A DNA stretch of 64,000 bases, taken from positions 36,338,001 through 36,402,000 of the forward strand of contig NC_070614.1 of the NCBI RefSeq assembly GCF_027172205.1, read 5' to 3'. Origin of the DNA: Podarcis raffonei. Taxonomy: Eukaryota; Chordata; Lepidosauria; Squamata; Lacertidae. The position numbers were made by a program, and so were the translations under genes. Numbering within the stretch: the stretch's first letter is position 1; each line of letters begins with the position of its first letter. Below, piece after piece: positions 1 through 11,300 of the stretch. Under the pieces are notes generated by a model, which worked only from the letters and a program-made list of their open reading frames with translations, did not search any database and was not told the origin of the DNA.

Positions 1-23
1 TTATGTGGGGGAAACCATGTCAA

Positions 24-172
24 GATAGCTCAGGTGGTAAAGCATGAGACCCTTAATTTCAGGAACATGGGTTTGAGCCCCACGTTGGGTGAAAGATTCC
101 TGCATTTCAGGAGGGTTGGTCTAGATGACCCTCAGGGTCCCTTCCAGCTCTACAATTCTCCGATCCTCTGAG
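24..172 (+). repeat. tRNA-headed SINE with CR1-like tail
   Basis: A degenerate tRNA-like head (AGCTCAGGTGGTAAAGCATGA, B-box-like GGTTTGAGCCCC) is followed by a tail reading GGTCCCTTCCAGCTCTACAA, the kind of end CR1 LINEs carry. Four relatives lie at 8826, 57166, 59330 and 62367. It sits in ALDH16A1 intron 8, antisense to the gene. Confidence 0.7.
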
Positions 173-278
173 CCATGTCTGTTTGAAGCAGCATCACAAC
201 ACCTTAAACATATGGGGGTGTGTGGCCATAAAGACCACCCCCCTTCTCCAGAAGCCCCAAGAGGCCCAAGCCCCTCAC

Positions 279-476
279 CTCAGCGCCTTCCGCTTGAGCT
301 TCCTCCACCAGGCCCTCGATGGCGTGCCGCTGCTTCTCGCTGACCAAGGCTCCCAAGTCCACGGCCTTGTCCAGAGAGTCCCCCGCGCGGAGCTGCCCCA
401 TTCGGCGCTTCAGGCGTTGAACGAAGTCTTTGGCAATGGATTCCTGCAGGAGCAGCTGAGACCCGGCACTCTGGGC
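279..476 (-). CDS. ALDH16A1: ALDH16A1 exon 8
   Basis: 198 nt, phase 0 at both ends; acceptor CTCAG, donor GAG then GTGAGG. It encodes [18 protein letters not shown] onward and [20 protein letters not shown], matching human MGRLRSGRGLDGAVDMGA. Gln316 stands where most ALDHs have the catalytic Cys. Confidence 0.93.
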
Positions 477-3400
477 CTGAGCAGGGGAGGAAAATGCCAA
501 CATCTTGAGAGAATTGATTTAAACCGAATTAATACTCCCTCCCCCCCAAAAAAAAACCTGTTGCACTCTACAGTGGTACCTCGGGTTACATACGCTTCAG
601 GTTACAGACTCCGCTAACCCAGAAATAGTGCTTCAGGTTCAGAACTTTGCTTCAGGATGAGAACAGAAATCGTGCTCCGGCGGCACGGCGGCAGAGGGAG
701 GCCCCATTAGCTAAAGTGGTGCTTCAGGTTAAGAACAGTTTCAGGTTAAGAACGGACCTCCGGAATGAATTAAGTACTTAACCCGAGGTACCACTGTATG
801 TGGTAACACCTGCCCAGCTTTGGAGAAACATTTTCTCTTCCACATAGCTAAAAATCTGACAGAATTCCTACTACATCAGGGGCGAGGAAGCTCTTTAAAC
901 CCAAGGGCCACATTCCTTTCTGGGCAACCTTTCCAGGGCCACACGCCAGAGGAAAAAAGGGAGTGGAGCAAACTTTGTAGCGAACAGTTCTTTCTACACA
1001 GATCCACACACATCCCTCTCTATCCTCCATCCAGGCAAGGAAGAAGCATTATCCAGAGTTCAAGGACTTCATTCCAGTCAGGCAAAAACGCTCAAGGGGT
1101 GGGTGGGAAGTAGGGTCAATGTTGCCTGAAGGAGGGAGTGTGGCCTGGAAAGAATCCCGAGGACCAGACCGAGAGGCTTGGGAGGGCCGCGTTCAGCTCC
1201 CACTCCTCAGCAAGAGCCAAAACACCTACCAGAGACCTGGCAAAATGTAGGGGCTGCCCCAGACCTGCAGGCTACTAGGTGCCAACTCTGTGGTAGAAAG
1301 GGAGGGGCCCCAGTGGTATGTAAATTCAATAAATAATAATAATAATAATTTTAAAATGCCCGTTCTAGGCCTCAGTCTGCCTATCCCCAGTTCAACCTAC
1401 CTGCCCACAGTTCTGCCAGATGGCATCTACCAGCCCGTCGACGGCGCTGTCCAGGTCAGCCGAGTCAAAGACGATGAAGGGCGACTTCCCTCCGAGCTGC
1501 AGAGACAGCTTCTTGCCAGTCCCAGCGGTGGCCCGGCGCAGGCTGCGGCCCACCTGAAGCGATGGCAAAGGGTCCGTGCACATGAGAACACTGCTTTGTT
1601 CGTATTTAAGGCGGCACACTTCTTTTAAAATATTCATGGGCCGCCTTTCGGAGCATCACTTTGTCAAGGCCGAACAATTTAGAATTTGGCGTTGGAAATA
1701 GCAAGCCCCGCAATATAACGCTCTATCAACGTTTAATCGGTAACAGGCAGCATGGCGGGACTGTGCTGCTCACCCAGCCTCCCTCCATCAGAGTCGCTGT
1801 GGCATACCGAGGCGGAGAAGGGGAGAGGAGAGGTTAGCGCGGTGGATACCTGCCAGCAGGAGACCAGATTGGCTCTGCCAAGGAGTTTGCCCTGCGCCAA
1901 CCTTGCTGCCCCTCCTCCACCTGGTGTGCAGAAGCAACCCAGCAGGAAAGAAGCCATGTGAACAGTGCTGGCTGCTACTGCATCAAAAATGTAGGAAATG
2001 GAAAAGCAAAATTTCTGCAAATCCATCAGCTGCAAAGGAGCATGCTAACTGCACTCATGCATAAGCCGCAGGGACAGAATGTTGCAGCTCTCTGAAGGGT
2101 AATGGATACCGGTATTGTAAGGCCCCAGACCGGGGCTATTGTAAGCCACTTCTCTGAGGGGAGAGAAGCACTCACCTCAGCAGAGCCAGCAAAGGCCACT
2201 TTGTCAATGCCTGGGTGGGCGGCCAAAGCTTCTCCCAGTCCCTGGTCACCTGTGATGACATTGAGGACCCCCGGAGGGAGCCCAGCCTGGGCGCAAACCT
2301 CAGCCAGGAGCAGAGCCGTCAGCCGGGTAGTGCTGGCTGGTTTCAGGACTATGGTGTTTCCTATATGGCAAGAAACGAGGGGAAGGTTGAGGGCAAGAGA
2401 GAGAGAGAGAAAAGGAGAAGATGTGAAGAAGAAAGCAAAGGAAATATCCAGCTTTGTAGTCTGCACTCTGCCCTGGTCATGCTGTGCTGGCAACCAAGGA
2501 AAGAGAGCAAAGACTAGAATCACACATTCCGGTCCCCCATTTTCTGTTTGCAACCTCGCCTGCTACGGATTCAAGAAGGCACATTGTTTTCCCTTCAGCT
2601 GGAACTAGGAGATTCACATCCATACGGGGACGCAGGAAGGCGACCAGTCAAAACTAGTGAAAAGCACTCCAGGCCACAGAGGCCACTTGTGCCTCACAGG
2701 GGTGCCAATTTGAATAAAAAATTGGGGGCCCCCAGTAAGCCCTGCATAATCGATCACCAGACATGGTGCACACACACCGCTTGAATGGCAATGCTCAACA
2801 ACTTTGTGGGGGCTGGCCCCCTCAAATATTTTATTGGGGAGGGGGGCCGAAGGGACCTCGGCCCTAGGAGTTGGCTCCTATATTCCAGGTGGATCCAGGA
2901 GTTATCCCAACGGGATACACCGTGCCCTGATATTTTACAGCTCCAGTTTCCACGTCTCTGGATTTTTTAATAGTGGAAAAATAAGCCAGCATGTCAATGC
3001 AATATAAACAATTTTTATGCCAAGTTGACTTGGGAGGGCGCCTGCTAAAGGTTTGCAAAAGTATGAAATGGTGGGGGAAAGGTGGAGAGGGTGAGAGATT
3101 CTCCTACTCTCCACATCCCCACTTGTCACTAGAGCTCAAGAAAACTGACAGAACCGTGGAGCCTTCTTCCAAGTCGGCCGGCGAGCAGAGCCGAGATTTG
3201 AACCCGAGTCCCATCAGCTCTAGTCCAACTGCTGTGCCACTTTTGTCACTTTTCTCAGGGTCAACAGATGCTCCCACTGCCCTCCCTCCATTTCACATAC
3301 CCATGGCCAGCGCCGGACACACCTTCCAAGTCAGAGTCAGCAGCGGGAAACTCCTGGGAATGAGAGCGGCCACGACACCTATTGGAGGGAAGGTTGGGTT

Positions 3401-5269
3401 TTTATCGGACCTCTGGGCACAATTAGAAACCGCAGTGTTAAAAAAAACAGGAAGAGGGCAGTGAGCTGAGGTGCTGCCATGTTCAGCGGGGAAAGGTGGG
3501 GCAAGGAGGAGGGAGGTGGAGGCCCCTCTCTGCCCTGGGAACACTATCCAGCCCCTCCAACTCACCGAGAGGCTTCCAGCCCTTCATCTCCACCTCCATC
3601 AGCTGGGCCCAGCCGGCGTGATGGTAAAAATGGCGGACGACCAAAGGCAGGTCTGCATCTCGGGCTTCACGGATCAGCTTCCCGCTGTCTAGGCTCTCGA
3701 GGAGACCGAGGAGACGCTGGTGTTTCTGGATGGTCCTGGCCACGCTGGGGAGAGGGGGAAGAAGAGATGGCTACCAGTCAAGTGAAGGTGGGCCTCAGAG
3801 AATACCCAAAGGGCCTTTGTATGTTTCACGGTAAAAAGAGGGAGCAGTGACACCTTAAGAGAGGAAGCAGGTCGCCTGTTTATTTGAGAGATGAGCATCC
3901 AAAATGCTAAGTACAGTGGTACCTTGGGTTAAGAACTTAATTCGTTCTGGAGGTTCATTCTTAACCTGAAACTGCTCTTAACCTGAGGCATCACTTTAGT
4001 AAATGGGGCCTCCTGCTGCCGCTGCGCCACCACCACACGATTTCTGTTCTCATCCTGAAGCTAAGTTCTTAACCCGAGGTACTATTTCTGGCTTAGCGGA
4101 ATCTGTAACCTGAAGCGTCTGTAACCCAAGGTACCACCGTAAAGGGCTGATACTCACAAGGCCTGCAACATTCCAAGAAAGGACCTTGTGAGGTCCGATA
4201 CCAAGTTGTGCCTGAGGCAGTTGTATAAACTGACACAGTTATACCTGCTAGTAACAGTCCTTTTGGTGTTGTTAAGAGCAGCTGAGCAGCAGGCCTGCTC
4301 TGTTCTGCCACTGCCTGCCTGGGAATTAAGTCAGTGTCTGTAAGAATGCTAGTCTTGCTTATAAATCTATATAACACATTAGTAACGTAAGTAATACCTG
4401 CCTGCCTTGTACTTTGAATCTAACAACTGCAAAGGGCAATGTGAGTAAAAGTTATTGCTATCCAAACTTTGAAAAAGTGCCTTTCACAGTTTTTATAGGA
4501 GGGAATAAAAGAAGCCTAGGAAAAGCTTTCACGAGTCAGAAAAGGCTGGCCACTTACTTGTACAGGTGCCGGGCCCGGACGTGGCCAGGGAGCTGGCTCC
4601 AAGTTTCGAACGCTTTGGTGGCAGCATCAACCGCTGCATCCACGTCTTCTGTGCTGCCCTGAAGGGTGGTGGCCAGTGGCTCCCCTGTGGGGTGTGGAAG
4701 AAAGGAGAAGAGCTCTCTCTCACCACTCCCAGGGCTGGTTTTATAGCAAATCGTAAACTCTGCAAAGGCGTCATCACAATGTGGAAGGAAGGATGCAGAA
4801 GCCTTTTCAGGGATGGGGAATCTGCAGCCCCGCCAGATGTTTTTGGAATGCAGTGCCCAGTACAGTGGTACCTCGGGTTAAGTACTTAATTCGTTCCGGA
4901 GGTCCATTCTTAACCTGAAACTGTTCTTAACCTGAAGCACCACTTTAGTTAATGGGGCCTCCCGCTGCCGCTGCGCCGACGGAGCACGATTTCTGTTCTC
5001 ATCCTGAAGCAAAGTTCTTAACCTGAAGCACTATTTCTGGGTTAGCGGAGTCTGTAACCTGAAGCGTATGTAACCTGAAGCATATGTAACCCGAGGTACC
5101 ACTGTATCCTTGACCACCGGTCAGCCTGGTTGGGGCTGATGGGAGCTGGATCCCAAACAACTTCTGGAGGGGCACAGCTCATCCCTGTTTTAAGCTAAGA
5201 AGAATCTGGTAGTTGAAGACGATGAGGAGGAGGAGGAGGAAGAAGAAGAAGAAGAAGAAGAAGAAGAGA

Positions 5270-5321
<52 letters not shown>

Positions 5322-8300
5322 TTCTTGTCCTCACTATCTTGGTCAAAGCAGTAACAACCATTCCAATTTGGAAACAAGAAAGGCAATGGAGGTGCCACTA
5401 GGCCCCTGGAAAAAGACTACACCTGGGCAATATCAATACTCAGAAACAGCCTTTCAGCCTCAGCTTACCTTGCTTAATAGCTCTGCAATCTGTTCCCCGC
5501 CCATCCTAACCTTCCCTGCCCAATCCACACCAATGCAGCTCTCAGAAACAAGATATACTTAGAAAACAGCTTGGATCTAACCATTACTACCTTCAGAAGA
5601 TAGGGGTATAAGAGGCTCCTTTGCCAATTCCCCTCCCGCCCCCGCAACACTTTCCGCCATCCAAAAACCTGCTCCAGAGGGTTGTCAGGGTTGGGTGAGG
5701 TACCCTCTGGAACAGGGTAGGAGGTGGTGCTGGGGACTGAAGGGGGAGCTTCCCCGCCTCTTTCCACCAGGAATATTACCACTGCTAGATCAAAAGCCTT
5801 GTATGGATGAAGGGCAACATCTAGATCCAAGCCACTGCTAGCACAGATAGCTTTGAGCTATCTTTGAACATCACAGGAACTGAGCTTTAAAATTCACACA
5901 AAGAATAACAGACAGCCCCACCAGACACCCCTGCAGCTTTTTGGAACTCTATGTTAAAAAAAAAAAAAAAAGCAGCGTCAGATTCTCTCTCTTATAAAAC
6001 CAGGAATATTAATCTGTTTAACAATTTGACTATTTGACAGCATCTGAAACAGGAATGGACAGAAGTCAGTTTGGGATCCACTGGGAGACCCCTGGATGAT
6101 CTGCAAGAGACCTTTTGGATATTGTGGTGTTATTGCAATGCACTCTACATGAGGCTGCTCTTGAAGACGACTCAGGAAAAGCCATTTGTCCGAAATGCAG
6201 CGGACAGGTTACTGGCTGGAGTTCCATCGAGATCTCATGTAACCCCTGTTTTAAAACATCTGCCTTGGCTGCCATTTTCTGAGTCAAATTCAAAATGCTC
6301 ACATTAGTGTTTAAAGCCCTAAACAACTCAGGCACCACACAGACTGCCTCCTTCCCTACAGAGACCCTCATGGGTGTAAAAATCAGTGGAAGAAGCTCTT
6401 TCGGTTGTCTGTAGAAGGAGGACGAGTTTGGATTTGATATCCTGCCATATCACTACCCAAAGGAGTCTCAAAACGGCTAACAATCTCCTTTCCCTTCCTC
6501 CCCCACAACAAACACTCTGTGAGGTGAGTGAGGCTGAGAGACTTCAGAGAAGTGTGACTAGCCCAAGGTCACCCAGCAGCTGCATGTGGAGGAGCGGAGA
6601 AGCGAACCCAGTTCACCAGATTACGAGTCCACCACTCTTAACCACTACACCACACTGGCTCTCTAGCTTCCCCAAGAAGCTTGGGGAGAGGGCAGGAGAG
6701 GGCATGCTCTGTGGCAACCCCTAAGCTGTGGAGCTCATCTGCCTCTACCTGTGGTAGGATTCTTGGTGGTGCAGGTCTCCCTTCCGTCTGGCTTCAGCCA
6801 TTCTCCGCCTATGAAATGCCCGAAACTACGGCCGTGGGATTCCAGCCAGGTCTAAAAAGTAAGGGGGCGGGGAGAGAAAACAAAAAATTAAAGGGACACC
6901 CAGGTTTGTGAACTCCATCTTTCTTCTTTTCAAACAGAGCTTAAGAACTTGAATGTTTCACCAAAAGTGTGCTGGGCTTTTAAAACTGCTGCCGTATTTA
7001 TTTTGCAATTGGATGCTTCTGCATGTCTTTTAGAAAGACGACTGAGCACACAGAAAACTGAACACAGAAGACAGATGGGCTGATGGATAAACAGCCTGGT
7101 ATTGAGGCAACTTGCAAGGGCCCTGAGACTTGCGCCATCACTGGGTCGGCCAAAGGCTTCCAGCTGACTGCGCCCCAAACCAGCCTCTCGATTTGACGAG
7201 GCAGGAGGGAGTTGCAGTGTGTGCTGATTAGAGACCACGGGCGGAGACATAAGTCCTGGGGTGTTACCCTGGATGCTCAACTTTTCATTTACCTACCCAA
7301 GGGTCTACAGTCTGTTCCAGCTATAGGTGGGTGAATGCATGCATGCTCTCTCTCTCATTCACCCTTCCTATTGTGGGCTGTTGTCTGGTCATTATGTGCT
7401 TGCTGTATTTTGACAGATCCACCTGCCTCTGCATGCCAGAGACTCAAGCACAATGACAAGGTCACTTCAAGAAGAACACATCTAGGGAAAGAAATAATCT
7501 ACCGCCACAATGATTGCATGGGTCTCTGCTTTCTTTTTTGTTCACAGCCTCTACTTATATTTTGTTTAAACGATCAAGGGTTTTAAGGCTACAGCCATTC
7601 ATGGAACTGCCAATCACAATAGAGGCTGGCCCATTAAGGCCAGTGGGGCACTGCCCCATCAACCTCACTCTGCCCTCTGCCAATCCCCACCTGCCTGCCT
7701 TCTTACTGACAACAACCAGTCCAGAGGATGGCCTCCTCCTCCTCCTTAGTCTCAGTGTTGTCCCTTGTAGAACTCAGGAAGAGGAGGCCAAAAGTAGAAT
7801 TAGCTGGCCTGCCATTGTCTCTGGCGCCACCTACTGACGGACTCCCTGCCTTCCGCCCTACCGACACAATGGGCACCAACCACTGCTGACTTATAACCCT
7901 GAGATCACTGGTTAAGAGGCTTTTAGAATGCTTTCAGATTTTTTCCAAAAGCTGTTTTCAGGTTTTATTTTAAAAGGTTTTATTGCTGCTGTGCCTGCTG
8001 CTCGGGGCTCCTTCGGGAGGAAGGGCAGGATATCCCTCAAATAAATAATAGCAATAAGATCAGAGAAGCCCTAAGAAAGGGCACTTTGGGGATCCTGAGG
8101 AACTGGGAAAAATTGACTTAGGGTGGGGACTGGGGATCTGGACTCCTGGGTTCTCCGAAAAAGGAGCAGAGGTCCTATCAGGCTGCTACAGCACAGGCAA
8201 CCTTTAAGAGGAGGGGCTCTTGAACGCTGGTGTCTTTCCGAGGTCCTCCTTCAGGGTCCTTGCAGAGGTCCCTGCTCCAGCTCTCCTCCTTGACTTGCCG

Positions 8301-11300
8301 AGGCCCATCTGCCTCCTTGCTATCTCCCGCCGCCTCTCGCTCCTTCTGGCTCTTGGCCCACATCTGCCGGATCCAGTCCATCTCGGCTGCCCACAGCCTC
8401 CGGTCCTTCTCCCGCTGGGCTTTCTCCTCCTCCCACAAGCCCTGGAACAGCTTCTCCCTCTCCCGGAAGTGTGCCCGGATGTCCCTCACGAGATCGTCGA
8501 ACTTGTCGTCCCGGGGCCTCTTCCTCCTGTTGCGGAGCTGAGCCAGCTTCTCCCGGGTGCTCAGCAGGGTCCGTGGCCTGGAGAAAACTGCAGGGGGAAG
8601 GAGTTGTTTAGTTTTTGCAACGTGCTTTACGTGGGGCTGCCCTGGTATCTGCTCTAGAAGCTGCAGTTAGTGCAAGGACTGCTCACAGCAGCAAGCTACC
8701 AGAAACATGTTCCTTATCTGCAGACGATCGCTGTTGCCAATTTGCTAATGGGCCAGGTCTGGGGTTGTGGTGCTGAAAGCCCTAAGGAGCTTGGGCCCAA
8801 ACTCAAGCAGACAGCTATCTTGAAGCTGGATAGCTCAGTTGGTTAGAGCACATTGCTCACAATGCCAAGGTTGTAGGTTCAATTCCCCGTAAGGGGCAGT
8901 TGCATATTGCTGCATTCCAGGAGATTGGACTAAATGGTCCTCAGATTCCCTTCCAACTCTATGATCTCTATATGCGATATCACAAACCCTACCCAGCCCA
9001 ATGCCAGCATTGGGGGAAATAAAGCATCACCTATTCTATATGAAACAGCACCACCATCAGGTCAGCTGACAAAACTACACATAAACCAGCATAAAATCCA
9101 ACCCATCGCTAAGAGCATGGGTAGGCAATCTAAGGCCTGGGAGCCGGAGCCGGCCCAATCGCCTTCTAAATCCAGCCTGTGGACGGTCCGGGAATCAGCG
9201 TGTTTTTACATGAGTAGAATGTGTCCATTTATTTAAAATGCATCTCTGGGTTATTTGTGGGGCGTAGGAATTTGGGTCCCCCCCCTTCCAAAATATAGTA
9301 CGGCCCCCCCCCACAAGGTCTGAGGGACAGTGGACCAGCCGCCTGCTGAAAAAGTTTGCTGAGCCCTGGCTAAGAGCCTCAGTGCGGTACAGGCAACTGC
9401 TGATCACTTCGACTTGCCTGTTTACATCTGGCAATTAAAAAATAATAATTGTGTAAAGTTGAGGAGGGTTGGTTCTTTTTCTCTTCCTCTTTTCTCCAGG
9501 CCAACAGCTTGCCCACATGGGTTACGTGGAGTAAGTAACCTGCAAGGCTGCTTTTATGAAGCGTAGCTGTCAATTGTAGATTGGCTTCCTTATATTCTCC
9601 CAGAAAATATTTAAGAATTGGAAAACAGTCCAATTACACCCCAAGCGGCATTATATTGATTTTTTTTTAAAAAAAGAGAGCAAGATGCAAGATGGAAAAG
9701 AGTGGGGTAAGAATGACCTCATAAAGACGCAGTTGGTTCATTCAACCTAAGAGGCCCCTGTGCCTCTTTGCTTCTTAGACAAGCTTTGTACATAAGCCCA
9801 CCTAGGTTATTAGCCTGCCAAAAACAAATGTACTAGCCTTGAGGGTAGGGAGGGGAGATACAGAGAACCCCACCCTCCTCCTCCGGAAGCAGACTGCATT
9901 TCTGTGAAGGGGCTTCCCTAGTCTGGAAGATTGTTTTGTTCCTACACTGGGCACAGAGGATGGATGAAGTTCCATCATTTCTTCACCAACCCACTCACTT
10001 GCCTGCCTTCCCGTCCTTGTTGCCCAAGGCGAATGGGTAACGCCTTAAAATACAAGGCTCTATTTTGCATTCCAATGATATTCCACTTACTCTGATCATC
10101 CAGATATAATACAGTAGCAAAAACAGACCATGGGGTAACAAACTGATACCACGAACAGGATGCAAAATTGTGGTTTTTTTAAAAAAAAGAGTGATTTCAG
10201 GATATTGGCTGGGATATTAATAGGTTGGTATTTTTTACATTTCCTGGTTTTTAGCCTGGATTGGCTCCAACACACATAGATATTTTAGGAAAGCTTTCAG
10301 GATTTTAAGTTCAGCATCCCTTTGGCCATCAGAGCCCAATAGCCAGCACATGTCTAGGTTGCTATTATGAGAAAAAAGACTAGACAAAGACCAGTTTGAA
10401 GGAAAAGGTTATGGGCCAAGATTCCTGGGGGCACAGATTCCTCTTTATACCGAGTCTGACCCACTGGATGCGTCTAGCTCAATACTGTCCACACTGACCG
10501 ACAGTAGCTCTCCAGGTTATCAGGCAGAAGTCTTTCCAGCATTACCTGGAGATGCCAAGGACCAAACCTGGGACCTTCTGCTATGCAGAGCAGATGAATG
10601 ACCACTTAAGCAACTCAGTGCCCACGGAAAGGAGGGAGTTTGAAAGCCAGACAGGAATCCTGGGCATTCTGGAAGGTGGCAATGCCTAGCAGTTGTCAGC
10701 GGGAAGGTGAAGGAAGGACTGCTTAGGAGCCTTAGGAAAAGGATGTAGTGCTTTTGGAAAGAGCTACCCCAGAATCCTGAGCCTCAAGAAAGGTGGCCAA
10801 TAGTGTCAAGCCAGATAATCAGGAAGGCAGGTGGGTAATGGGTGGGGAAGAAGCTGCCAAGATTTCCTGGGTTCTCCAGTAGGAAGTGGGTTTAGCAGGG
10901 ATGCCACGTTGAGAAGGTGGGTGCAGGAAAAGGGAGCGTGGCCAGGTCACCAGGGTTTCCCAGGCCAGGTAGAAAGAAGCCATTTACTGGGGCAACCTTG
11001 GGAGTGGAAATGTGGGAAGGCTATGAGAGACAGGATTCCTGGCTTCAGTGTCATTAGGAACAGAGTGCAAGGCAATTCTGACAACCTGGGCATCAGGGCT
11101 GCAGCACCAGGGGAGGGCAGGATAGAAAAGGGCTGAGGACCAGGACTACTGGGTTCTCCAGAGAGGAGCCACGGTATATATATATATATAAAATCATGTG
11201 TCACATATATTCCTCCTCCCCGTCCCATCCAAAAACTCCACCTCTCCCTCCACTCACCTCTCCGGTTCAGCCCTGGTCTCCAAGGAGCCTCCAAGTGCGC

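Noticed and set aside
5179-5401. Leu/Ser- and Arg/Glu-rich frames
   Set aside because: They are translations of a purine microsatellite.
10947-11257. C-terminal extension of the Myb/SANT-like protein by read-through of its intron
   Set aside because: A good donor at 11257 joins in phase to a coding exon at 8587; the read-through sequence is low-complexity intron DNA.
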